A stretch of DNA of 64,000 nt, taken from Xylogone sp. PMI_703 (taxonomy: Eukaryota; Ascomycota; Leotiomycetes). The DNA is taken from assembly GCA_021399445.1 (NCBI GenBank), contig JAJTUQ010000002.1, positions 7,812,001-7,876,000 of the forward strand, given 5' to 3'. This document shows, one piece after another, positions 1 to 10,425 of this stretch. Positions within the stretch are counted from its first letter, which is position 1. Every line of letters starts with the position of its first letter. The translations under genes and the position numbers were made by a program. The notes under the pieces were generated by a model. It saw only the letters and a list, made by a program, of their open reading frames with translations. It was not told the origin of the DNA and searched no databases.

Positions 1-6
1 AGCACA

Positions 7-1981
7 ATGGCAGAACCAGACACGCCTTCGAGCAGCAATACTGGAGAGACCGGAAGCTATCCCCAGTACAGAGGTATGCCTTACTAGCTTTTTACATTAT
101 AAATGGAGTTTTCAATTAACATACATTAAAGTAACTCTTCGTTTTCTCCAGCTCAATGTGGATTTCGACTTCCAACCACCTCTCCAAATGGAGGTCCTTG
201 ATGAATTCGACCACCTCTCCTTTACAATAGATGCATTGGAGCACCCGATTGCCGATGTGTTGCACATAGATAATGACTACACAACACTAGTTATGGATAT
301 GGAGCGTAAAGCACTATTCGTTCGCCGCCCTAGCGATGCACGACACGCTTTTTGGGTCGATGGAAAGCGAGTTGCTGCAGGAAAACGGGCGGAACTGCGA
401 AATGGTACGATCCTATCAGTCAGCGTCAACACCAACACCATCGAAAACTCGATCAGCTTGAGATGCTATTTGAAGTATCAAGCAAAGCCATCGGCAAGGA
501 GAAGGTGGCGAACAGCACAGAAGACACCTGTTGCCACTGAGCGCTCAAATCAACTACTCACTACTGGAGAATTACTTTCTTACGCACAAACTTACCTCAA
601 AAACAAAGGTGAATCGACACCGCTCAACCTTGATGGACTTCTTCGTCTATACAAAGTAGCTGGGATGCGAGGACCTTGGTTCGACGTAAGACTGGACTCC
701 GGTGAGACGGTTAGAGTTCATGCACGGATACGTCGTAACCAGGTTCTATATGATTTTGAAGGCCAGTTACGCGACCAGGCTTATGTTATTGGCCATCCTG
801 ATGCACAAACCGCATTCATGAATAGGGCTTACACATCTATCAATGGCGAAACGATGGTCTTATCAGAAATTAATCTTGAGCTCTGGTTTCGATGTGTAAG
901 AACAACCTTCAGAGTATTCGGGCAGCTGCAAGGCACGCGGTTTGTAGGAGTTGGAGCTACAGGTTTTACCGTCTCTCGCGACCCTCAAATCCCACTCCCA
1001 CGTCTTTCCGTCGGAGAACGCGTTCTGTGCTCATCCGGATTCGTTTCATTTGAAGATGTACACGGCGAACTTAAAGATGATGCGTATAGCGGAGCCAAGA
1101 TCGTTCCAGAGAATGTGAATCCCCTTCAGCGAGGGAATTTGGATCTGATTTCCGCAAATTTCGGCACCTTAGGCCATTTTGCTAGCGTGTTGGACCCTGA
1201 AGAAGAAGGTGACGAAACCCATTACGCAATAACTATCGGACATGTCCTGGAGGATAACACTACCAAAGCTACTATAATGACAGAAGAGGACGATTCCCCA
1301 GTAGATGTGAGTATTCCTGTCGAATTTCAGCGAAATAACGGCACCCCTACATTTATACACATCCTCAAAAAGATTGATCTCAAGAGGTTCAGTGAACCCG
1401 CCATGCGTGAAGTTGGCTGCATGGAATACCCAGATCACCTCCCAAGACGCTGTGCAATCATAGGTATTAACTGTGCAGGTATTTCACAATCATTACAGCT
1501 CGCCGCTCCAGCCAATTACGAGTCCTTCAATCTAGACAAACGTTCTCCAGATAGTTTCGACCCGTTGCACCTATCCATCCTTATTCAGTCACCGTTAAAC
1601 CATAGAGTATACAAAATGGGAGCTGCAACCGGCCTGACGCAGGGAACATTGGTAAACGTGACAAACGATGTTGCTTCAAGTGGTAACGACCGCGAGAAAG
1701 AGAAAGATCTTTACTATGGGGTTGTTGCCTGGGATAGCCCTGAAACTCCGTTCGCGGAAGGGGGTGACTCGGGCAGCTTGGTCTATCTAGTCGAGGGTGG
1801 AAATGTCATACCTTTAGGAATCCATAAAGGTTCTTTGGAGGGGTTTAGTTATTTCCTGTTGATAAATCATGCGGTTGGAGTGATTGGAGAGGTCCTAGAC
1901 CTTGACGTACTCTTTTGTGGCGACGATTGTGCTGGAGACTGGACGCAGCTGAAAGGGTCAGTTGCTGAGCGCTCGAACTGA
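7..1981 (+). CDS. Trypsin-fold peptidase-like protein with possible FHA-like N-terminal region
   Basis: My model has exon 1 at 7-73, an intron at 74-131, and exon 2 at 132-1981, giving about 638 aa. The intron choice keeps frame, and the decayed copy downstream preserves the same TLRxxxLNVxFDFQPP coding stretch right after the acceptor. The C-terminal half looks like a chymotrypsin-fold protease: a histidine motif ITIGHV (H393) and a GGDSGS nucleophile motif (S569). The acidic residue is not certain. Residues about 60-140 (WVDGKRV, then a GTILSV strand) resemble an FHA-type beta sandwich; that is inference only. No signal peptide is seen, so it is probably intracellular. The gene could begin further left, because only six bases precede the chosen ATG. 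The function is not recognised. Confidence 0.6.
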
Positions 1982-2511
1982 AGCCACGGAATATCCGGAG
2001 TACAGTCTTAAATACACGGAAATATTGAGCACTCCAGAGGTGTCTATGGCTCTACTTGATAACTATTTAGTTGTCCTTTGTTGAGTAGTTCAATAATTAC
2101 TTTCAATCAATTCACTGTTTGCCATATTGCCATTCACTTGGTGTTCTAAAAGAATCTTGTATAAATCTATATGAGATTTCATTTAACATGTGATTTTACT
2201 TTAGGTCCGTGAAAACAATAAGTAATATGATCAAGTATACTAACTAAATTTATTCTAGACAAACTGTACTGAGGTTACATTGAATAGTATGGGTCTTTAA
2301 TCTCTTACGGCCATTCGGCTATTTTTAACTATGCTCCAAAGTGAGTCAGACCTATAATTCACTTTGGAATAACATGACTCTCCTCCACCTAGAAATATTT
2401 GGCCCATTATCTATCTCTCCGTTCTGAAATTACACCCATAACCAACTTTTGGGTCCTGATATTGTTGGAAACTCCTTCTGCAGAAAGCTTCGTTTACTAG
2501 TCTCGGTGTCA
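1982..2511. other. Intergenic, contains duplicated 3' flank (copy A)
   Basis: No gene is seen. The part at about 2135-2310 (a block with AAAAGAATCTTGTATAAA and later GTATGGGTC) is repeated at about 4308-4460 behind the decayed gene copy. The duplication unit therefore includes downstream sequence as well as the coding region. Confidence 0.6.
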
Positions 2512-3735
2512 AAATAACTCTTCGTCTTGTTCACCTCAATGTAAATTTCGACTTTCAACCACCTCTCCCAATGGAGATCATTGAGGATGAATTTGAACTT
2601 GACGACCTACCTTTTACGATCGAGACCCATTTGCTCAATGGTTGCATGTGGATAATGACCATACCACAATAATTATGGATATGGATCGTAAGGTCCTATT
2701 CATCGCCTGGAAATGCACGACATGCTGTTCGGGTAGATGGAAAGCCACTTGTTGGAACGAAACAGGCGGGATTGCGGAATGGTACGGTCTTCGCAGTCGG
2801 CAAATTCAACAACACCAGGAACTTTATTAAAGATGCAATGGTTTCTTACGAGGATCGTCGGTATGGCCGGAGCAGCTGATGTCTACTGTTAGCTTTAGAT
2901 GCCTTTTGAAGTATCAAACAAAGCCGTCCACCACAAGAAGATGGCGAACAGTGCAATGCACCCCTACAATCACAGTGTACGGGAATCAATTACTCAGTAC
3001 CAGAGTAGATCAATTCAAAATAAAGAGATAAGAAAATGCTAAAGGATTTTAAGGTTGCTGTACCCAACTCCACAAAAGAATTTACCATTAGGTTTGCTGA
3101 CCTTGCTCTAAAAGTCGGAATAGATGGTCCGAGGTTCAATTCAGTCTTACGATCTGGTATAACGACCAGAGTTAATGCCAGAATACATCGTAAGAAGGTG
3201 CTGTATGAGCTTGAGGGCGAACTATACGAGCAGGCAGATCTTATCTTTCGTTATGATACAATGACTGATTTCATGAGAAATGCATCCACATCAATATGCG
3301 GAGAGGAAATGTCATTAATGGCTATTATTGATCAGTGCTGGTGGTGATCTGTGAGAACAATCTTCAGGATGTTTGGACGGCTACAAGGAACACGGTTTGT
3401 AGGGATAGAATATCTGGGTTGCATTACTGTTGTCAGAGCAAAAGGAGATCCCCGGTTGCCTGGCTGCTTATACTGCTATATATCTGGGTCGCATTACTGT
3501 CTCTCGCGACCCAAGGATACCACTTCCACTGCTTTCTGTTGGAGGACGTGTATTGTGCTCATCTGGGATTGTCTCATTTGAAGATGTGCATGGGAGTTTA
3601 AAGATGACATGTGTCACGGAGACAAGATCATCCCAGAAAAATCCCCTTCAGCGAAAGAGGTGACCCAACCCGCTATGCAGTAACAATCGGGCATGTGCTT
3701 GAACAATAACACCACAAAAGCTATCATAGTTTCAG
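2512..3735 (+). pseudogene. Decayed tandem copy of the upstream protease-like gene
   Basis: This stretch matches the gene at 7-1981 piecewise: the LNVxFDFQPP start (about 2535), the HVDNDHTT / MDMDRKVLF stretch (about 2642), a VNARIHRKKVLYELEG block (about 3170), and the TVSRDPxIPLP and VLCSSGxVSFEDVHG blocks (about 3500-3600). The reading frame changes several times, and stop codons interrupt every version. The AG splice acceptor of the intact gene (AAAG then TAACTC) is AA here. The region with the protease GDSGS motif is missing. It carries an internal direct repeat of about 70 bp spacing. It is almost certainly non-functional as a protein gene. Confidence 0.85.
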
Positions 3736-5225
3736 AATAGGGCGGCTCCATTGATCGCTTTCAATTCTGGAATTTGAAAATTTTTGGAATGCCAGTAGAC
3801 TACGGGATTACAAAGACGCAGCAAGTTCGACGAGAAGAGTCTAGGGATCCACCAAGAACTGTTAGAATAGGAACCAAAAGTGCAAAGACCCCCTGATATA
3901 GCGCATAGCACTGAGAATTGACATGTTATGATAACTCAGATTACTAGAAAGGAGTTATTAGTTAAACTCTCCACAAGAACTTCCTAAGCTTGTTCTTAGC
4001 TACAAACCTGATATGTAATTAACTATTTTTATTACCCTTTTCTTTGTATAAAACTGGGTTATACATACGGCCTATTTTAATCCTGTTACAGCTTATATGT
4101 TTTGTCTCTTCTTAATGCTCTTCGCGGTGGTATTAGCTAATATAGTCTTTAACAGTATTCTTCTCAATCCGCATTGTAAAGCTGTCTAACTGTATCTTCA
4201 CGAAGAAGGCGGAGCTGCCTGTCAAGAAGCCTAGCAAGACCGGGAAGGTTATGCATTGAAGAGTCTGTTGTAGGTATATATTCAGCCTTAACTCATTAAT
4301 GCACATTGTTATTTGTTTGGTTTACTAAAAGAATCTTGTATAAACTTATACGAGCATGTGGTTTTGTTTTGGATCTGTGAGAATAAACATTATGATCAAG
4401 TATTTACTGAATTGATTCCACATAAACTATGCCAATGCTATATTGTACAGTATGGGTCACCAACCACTTCCAGCTGTTCAGTTCTTTTTGGCATGCTTAC
4501 AGGTACAAGCTCAGAGCATAAGCGACAGCCTGAAGGCCTATAACCCATAAGCCTGTAGCCAGTCGAGACAGTAGCCTGCCTCCCTGCATGCCACCTGCTT
4601 CTTATCTTACTTTGATGACGATAATTTAAGGTTATTTCAAGCTTTTAATATCTTAGATGTCACGAATCTACAAAAGATACCGGAATAGATAGAGTTTCTG
4701 AACCAATAAATTGTGACCGTCGTTTATTGGGTGGTGTGCCGCGACTTGGTCAACTGTGAACATCAAAAAAGAATAAGCCATAGGAATGGAGAATCCTCAA
4801 TTCCATACGAGGGCCGGGCCGGACCAAGAGCATGCTTGATTACTCTTCCATGGATGAATGGATCCATCCATCGATGCTGGAAAAACAATTTTACCACGGC
4901 ATTGACCAGGGACCCATCCGCTATGACGATGTTCTGCTGGAGAGCTCGAGGATGAGAACTTCCACCAGTCACAACGAACAGAGCCGGCTATATGGGCGGG
5001 GTGTGCTGTAAGCACTTCACGGCAATTAAACGCGACCTCAGACCTGATCGTCAGAAGATTTTGGCCCCATTGCCATCTCCCCAACTCTTGCGGGGGAGGA
5101 GAAGTGGCCAGGAACAAGCTCCACAAAGCCGGGGAATGCCCCACTGTAAGCAGAGCTGTGAACGCCGCTCTGCTGGTTGCCTCTGCATCGGTGCAGCATC
5201 AACAGCCTGAATTATCCTTCCAAAT

Positions 5226-5232
5226 TTTAGCC
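5226..5232 (-). promoter_or_regulatory. XlnR-type site GGCTAAA
   Basis: TTTAGCC on the plus strand is GGCTAAA on the minus strand. This matches the binding consensus of the xylanolytic activator XlnR and lies 229 nt before the ATG of the alpha-glucuronidase gene, a known type of XlnR target. A 7-mer can occur by chance; the gene context supports it. Confidence 0.45.
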
Positions 5233-5401
5233 TAATACTGTAGTAGCTTTGGCTATGGCAAAGCTGGTTGCGACGATGGAGAGCGTGCAGGAGCTCTGCG
5301 ATAATCACTGCCTGTTTGAAGCTCTTTGGCTCAATGGCAAAGAGCTCCGGGTGTTGCGGTCTTGTAGCGATGCAGATGGAAGGAGGTATAAGATCCAAAG
5401 G

Positions 5402-5413
5402 CCCCAGCCCCGG
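5402..5413 (-). promoter_or_regulatory. Adjacent pair of CreA-type hexamers
   Basis: CCCCAG at 5402-5407 and CCCCGG at 5408-5413 are, on the minus strand, CTGGGG and CCGGGG. Both fit the carbon-repressor consensus SYGGRG and abut each other about 50 nt before the ATG. A further match, GCGGGG, lies at 5090-5095. Paired sites are the form considered functional for CreA. Confidence 0.35.
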
Positions 5414-5460
5414 ACAATCGTTCTTCAGCGGAGGGCTTCTTATCACCAGGTGCTTTCAGT

Positions 5461-7974
5461 ATGAAGCTCAACGGCCTCTTGTTGCTCCCTTTTCTCGGCC
5501 TCGCGGCTGCAGAGAATGGGATCAACGCATGGTTGCGATATGCGCCATTGCCTCACAACTACCGATACGACGCTCCTTCGACCATTGTGCTGCTGAACGC
5601 GACCCAATCTAGCCCGGTCTACACCGCTGGAACTGAGCTGCAGAAGGGAATCAAGAGCATATTCGGCCAGCATGTAAACATCAATCATAACACCAAGAGC
5701 TGCAATTCTCGGTCAACCATCGTTGTCGGAACGGTCGCCGAATACCACAAAGCTTGTGGGGGGAAGCAGAAGATACCAACCCTCGAAAATGACGGTTTCT
5801 GGCTCGACACGAAGGGCAATACCGTGCAGATTATCGGCCAGAATGAGCGTGGTGCTCTCTATGGCGCCTTTGAGTACTTGTCGATGCTTGCACAAGGAGA
5901 CTTCTCGGCAGTGGCTTACGCCACGAACCCCAGCGCTCCGATCCGCTGGGTGAATCAGTGGGACAACATGGACGGAAGCATCGAGCGAGGTTATGGAGGC
6001 GCGTCAATCTTTTTCGAGAATTTCCTCGTGCTCCAAAACTTGACTCGAGCCGCCGAATACGCTCGTATTCTAGCTTCAATTCGCCTCAACGGCGTTGTCA
6101 TCAATAATGTCAATGCCAACTCCAAAATCCTCAGTGCTGAGAATATCAAGGGTCTGGGCCGAGTTGCTGACGTCTTCCGCCCATGGGGTATTCAGCTTGG
6201 TCTGTCCCTCGATTTTGCCTCGCCTCAAGACTTCGGCGGTCTTAGCACCTTTGATCCTCTTGACCCAGTGGTTATTCAATGGTGGGGAAATATCACTGAG
6301 CAAATCTACGATGCTGTCCCGGATATGGGTGGATACCTAGTAAAGGCTGACTCTGAGGGCCAGCCAGGTCCTCTGCAATATAATCGAACTCTGGCCGATG
6401 CAGCCAATCTATTTGCCAAGGCTGTTCAACCACACAATGGCATCGTCATGTTCCGAGCTTTTGTTTACAACCAACTCAACGAGTCCGACTGGAAGGCCGA
6501 CCGAGCCAATGCTGCAGTTCAGTTCTTCAAGGACCTCGATGGCCAATTTGATGACAATGTGATTGTGCAGGTCAAATATGGCCCAATCGATTTCCAGGTC
6601 CGCGAGCCAACTTCACCATTATTCGCCAATATACCAAAGACCAATCTTGCAATTGAACTGCAGGTTACTCAAGAGTATCTTGGCCAACAAACTCACGTTG
6701 TCTACCTTCCACCGCTGTGGAAAACTGTTCTTGACTTTGATCTTCGCGTTGACAATAAACCATCTCAGGTTAAGGATATCGTTTCTGGACAACGCTTCAA
6801 GCGACCATTGGGTGGATATGCCGGTGTTGTCAACGTCGGTACCAACACAACATGGATGGGAAGCCACATGGCACTATCAAATCTTTACGCCTATGGCCGT
6901 CTTGCTTGGGATCCTACTCAGGACCCCCAGGACATTCTGCAAGATTGGACCCGCCTTACATTCAGTATGGATCGCCAAGTTATAAATGCTATCACCAAGA
7001 TCAGTATGGAGTCATGGCCAGCATACGAGAGTTACAGTGGTAACCTTGGTATCCAGACTCTGACAGATATCCTGTATACTCACTTCGGACCCAACCCTGC
7101 GTCCCAAGATAATAACGGCTGGGGCCAATGGACTCGTGCTGATCATGTCACAATCGGAATGGATCGTACTGTAGCAAATGGTACAGGTTTCTCTGGCCAG
7201 TACCCACCAGCTATTGCGCAGATGTATGAAAATATCCACACCACCCCCGATGACCTCCTCCTGTGGTTCCATCATGTTCCATACACCCAACGACTCAAGT
7301 CCGGAAAGACCGTTATCCAACATTTCTACGACGCGCACTATTCTGGTGCAGCAACTGCTCAGACATTCGTCTCCATTTGGGAATCCATCAAGGGCAAGAT
7401 TGACGATGAGCGATACGAGCATGTTCTTTACCGACAAAACTTCCAGGCTGGTCATTCCATTGTCTGGAGAGATGCCATCGTCGATTACTACTTTAACCTA
7501 TCCGGAATTCCGGACCAAGCCAGACGTGTCGGAAATCATCCATGGCGTGTTGAGGCTGAGAACATGATTCTTGAGGGCTACGAGCAATATGCAGTTAATC
7601 CATTCGAGATGGCATCTAACTTCAAAGCCATTGTCACCACGAGCAATAACACTGAGGGAACTGCCCGGACTAGGTTGGAATACCCGACTGGCACTTACGA
7701 TCTTGGTATCAACTACTATGACCTTATTGGCGGCAGGGCTAATTACAAAGTTTACCTCAACAACAAATTAGTTGGACAGTGGGTTGGAAACCACGAGGAT
7801 ACCCTAGGACATGCGCCATCGATCTACCTTGATGGTCACTCTGCAAGCCGTGTCACTTTCAAGGGTGTCAAGGTCCGCAAGGGTGACATTCTGAAGATCG
7901 TTGGACAGCCGGATGGTATCGAACCGGCTCCATTAGATTACGTCGTCCTATTACCGCCTGGAATAGTTGATTAG
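5461..7974 (+). CDS. aguA: Secreted GH67 alpha-glucuronidase
   Basis: Intronless, 837 aa, the usual length for fungal GH67 enzymes. It removes 4-O-methyl-glucuronic acid from the ends of glucuronoxylan oligomers. A signal peptide of about 17-18 residues (MKLNGLLLLPFLGLAAA) predicts secretion, and many N-x-S/T sites follow. Family blocks are clear: the WVNQWDNMDGSIERGYGG stretch near residue 160-180; the ADSEGQPGP motif with the likely acid catalyst E299; and the KYGPIDFQ block with D377 followed by E405 in TQEY. The D377-E405 spacing of 28 equals that of the catalytic pair in characterised GH67 enzymes. The C-terminal helical dimer region is complete to the stop. XlnR- and CreA-type sites upstream fit xylan induction and glucose repression. 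Confidence 0.95.
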   Translation: MKLNGLLLLPFLGLAAAENGINAWLRYAPLPHNYRYDAPSTIVLLNATQSSPVYTAGTELQKGIKSIFGQHVNINHNTKSCNSRSTIVVGTVAEYHKACGGKQKIPTLENDGFWLDTKGNTVQIIGQNERGALYGAFEYLSMLAQGDFSAVAYATNPSAPIRWVNQWDNMDGSIERGYGGASIFFENFLVLQNLTRAAEYARILASIRLNGVVINNVNANSKILSAENIKGLGRVADVFRPWGIQLGLSLDFASPQDFGGLSTFDPLDPVVIQWWGNITEQIYDAVPDMGGYLVKADSEGQPGPLQYNRTLADAANLFAKAVQPHNGIVMFRAFVYNQLNESDWKADRANAAVQFFKDLDGQFDDNVIVQVKYGPIDFQVREPTSPLFANIPKTNLAIELQVTQEYLGQQTHVVYLPPLWKTVLDFDLRVDNKPSQVKDIVSGQRFKRPLGGYAGVVNVGTNTTWMGSHMALSNLYAYGRLAWDPTQDPQDILQDWTRLTFSMDRQVINAITKISMESWPAYESYSGNLGIQTLTDILYTHFGPNPASQDNNGWGQWTRADHVTIGMDRTVANGTGFSGQYPPAIAQMYENIHTTPDDLLLWFHHVPYTQRLKSGKTVIQHFYDAHYSGAATAQTFVSIWESIKGKIDDERYEHVLYRQNFQAGHSIVWRDAIVDYYFNLSGIPDQARRVGNHPWRVEAENMILEGYEQYAVNPFEMASNFKAIVTTSNNTEGTARTRLEYPTGTYDLGINYYDLIGGRANYKVYLNNKLVGQWVGNHEDTLGHAPSIYLDGHSASRVTFKGVKVRKGDILKIVGQPDGIEPAPLDYVVLLPPGIVD

Positions 7975-8546
7975 ATTAATTTCAGCATAGTCGTTAATAA
8001 AAAGTTTCTGTTAATTGAAAATATCCATGGTCAAGTGTTACTGGATTTTAGATAAACGTATATGCGTGTTCTCACATAACTAGCTGCCTTAAAGGCCATA
8101 GTCGGGATTTCTGGAACTGTTGTTTTTTCTTTGAACAATATCACAATAATGTCGTAATAATCGTATATTGTAGCTCAGTCTTGGCTCTGCAGATGCGTCC
8201 TCAGAGTGCTATAGGTCCGTAGTCCTCACCGTGTACGGGAGGTGTTAAGTCTCGAAGGCCATAAGACACTATGTAAGGCTCCCCTAACTCATTAAGGATG
8301 TAGAAAAGGGGCTTTTTCAATGTTATCTCTTCATTGTACTATAATGCCTTTATAGCTTTATTTGTTCCTATTTGTCGAAATTTACCCTCCCCTTTCCAGC
8401 GACAAAGGTAACAATTGCGTCCTCCTGCTTCTTCAATTGACTCAGCTCCCAGTATATTTCAGCGTGGGCGGGTCCTTGGATGTTATTTCCCACAGGCGCT
8501 CCCTCCGCCGTCCTCTCATCTACGTAATAGAAACTATTTTCCCTCG
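7975..8546. other. Intergenic, nothing recognised
   Basis: This lies between two convergent genes, the alpha-glucuronidase on plus and the SDR on minus. It presumably holds both 3' UTRs. An AATAAAAAG stretch shortly after the alpha-glucuronidase stop could serve polyadenylation. Confidence 0.4.
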
Positions 8547-9175
8547 TTAGCGCGTATTCAAAAAGCTCCCGAGTGTGTCTTTATAGATATGTAGGAACAC
8601 ATGCCTGTATCCTTTATCGGCGTAAGTTTGTGCTGCAGCACTGATCAGATGCGCAGTTGCTATTTTTCCCGTTCCCATTGCCCAATATGAGGGCAACACT
8701 ATTTTATTGAGAGCGTTCCCTGTGAAGAGAAATGTCTTGGGTCCATTACTGATCCTGGAGAAACCTTCCACAGCAAGCTGCGCGGCTACATAGACAGAGA
8801 TCGTATTTATTCTCAGTGATTTTTCGTATTCTGCGACTGGTATGTCAAAGATAGTCTGGCTTGGGGGGAAAGCAGCCGCTACATTTGTCAGCCCATGTTA
8901 TCTCAGCAAATAACGTTATAGGACATTGTGGGGCTCGTACCATTATGAAGGACCACATTTGGGTCACCCAATTCCCTTCTAACCTGCTCAAATGCCCCTT
9001 TAATAGCCTCTACATCGGCAAGGTCAGCCTTGATTGTCAGGTGCTCGGGATAGTCCTTGGGAGATATAGATCGGCTGACAAGAGCTACACGGTAGCCTTG
9101 TTTGGCAAAGAATGAAGCGGTACTAGCTCCGACATTGTTTCCAGCTCCTAGAACCAAGAGGATTGGTTTAGACAT
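8547..9175 (-). CDS. Short-chain dehydrogenase/reductase (SDR), two exons
   Basis: Exons on the minus strand are 8941-9175 and 8547-8878. The 62-nt intron gives a clean junction that restores the SDR motif HNAAAF from a split codon. The product is 188 aa. The N-terminal Rossmann motif GAGNNVGASTA (about residues 9-19) is a TGxxxGxG variant for NAD(P) binding. An acidic residue in the KADLADVEA block and an SxxxN-type middle region (LRINTISVYVAAQLA) follow. There is no clear YxxxK: the expected position reads WAMGTGK. The protein is about 50 residues shorter than usual SDRs and ends abruptly. It may be truncated, catalytically inactive, or missing a 3' exon I could not place. Confidence 0.65.
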
Positions 9176-10425
9176 TCTTTTTTGTGAAGATTATGGAATG
9201 CGAAGTCGAACTTGGAATGCAGAAAACTGTACATGTATTTAATACGAGTTAAGTGGTGAGGCTGTAATGTATCGACACGTCGAATAGAACTGGTATTGAG
9301 ATTGAATTATATGATTTCGAACAAATATTTGCTTAATAATGAGGAATTAGTAATTCATGCAATTAATAATTTAAGCAGTATCGTATCCAACCTTGAATAC
9401 GGTTGGACTGTAATATATTGTGAAGTTTCACAGTTGAAGAAGTCTATGACTAGCCTAGTGCAGTAAGCGTTACGTTGACTGAATACCAGTATAGGTTAGC
9501 TTACAAGGGGCATTTATAATACCACTATTTCCGATTCCTCATCTGATGCTTGCTTTTCTGCGGGGTTGGATGTCACCATTATGTGGCTTATGATGGAGCT
9601 TAGAAGCTAGCAGGCTATCCTACAGGGGTCTAGGACTCTTATCAACTCTACAGATCTGTGGTCTTTAATTTACCAATCGATATCAACAACCAGAGTGGTG
9701 AATCTAAGAAGAGTTAGGTATACTCCGGGAATGCCAGGTCTAAAACGCTTATGCATGCCATAGCTATATCTAGAAGCATTTAGAAGATTACAAGATATTC
9801 TTGTAGAAATTTATGAGAAGTAAATTGGTCATATGCCCTCTAATATCGGATACTTTCTAGCGAATAACTTTCTGAAGTGACCCAATGTTATTACTAAAGT
9901 GCTGTGTTTCGAGCCACGTGCAATGGGGACTTCTTAAGATCTAGACCGCTTGTTTAGATTTCTGCTCTGTAGCCGTTTTTGATCTCTCAACCGAGTGGGA
10001 TATACTCTCAACCAACATTATTATTCCTCTAACTGTGACCATCTTGCTTTACCAATGAAAATACAGAACTCGGAGATTTTAAGAAAGCCGCGTCCGCGGG
10101 CCTTGATTAAGTGATTATGTAATTTAATGGATGCAGCAGTTGCAGATAGTTGCCAGTTATATTGAGCTAATAATAAAATGATCCCGCAATTAATCCCGCC
10201 TATTAGTACCGCGGAGTTAACAGATAGTGGCTGTAGGCCATGTGGCTTGTAAATTAAACCACACTTTTTTCATTCAATAATGAATCAGATTATCTAGTAT
10301 AACACCTTTACGAAACATAATAGTCTATTTCTATTTACCTAATGTCTGTCTTATAACTACAACGACCAATAATTGGTGATCAAGCGTATGTAAGCGCTAT
10401 GTTATTAATACAACACTGCCGAAGT
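9176..10425. other. Intergenic, AT-rich, no gene recognised
   Basis: This 1.25-kb stretch has no ORF worth calling. Parts around 9650-9850 read as short protein-like phrases broken by stops and may be an old relic, but I could not assign them to a family. Confidence 0.35.

Larger units (their letters stand above)
3736..5460. other. Intergenic: duplicated flank (copy B) then alpha-glucuronidase promoter
   Basis: The part at about 4308-4460 is the second copy of the protease gene 3' flank. The part at about 3900-4300 has no counterpart in copy A and could be an insertion; I could not identify it. From about 4750 the base composition rises in GC and the DNA is presumably the upstream region of the alpha-glucuronidase gene. 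Several overlapping ORFs here on both strands look like chance. Confidence 0.5.

Noticed and set aside
9640..9860. Protein-like phrases in the AT-rich gap, considered as a retrotransposon relic
   Set aside because: Only short runs between stops and no reverse transcriptase, integrase or LTR signal could be identified.
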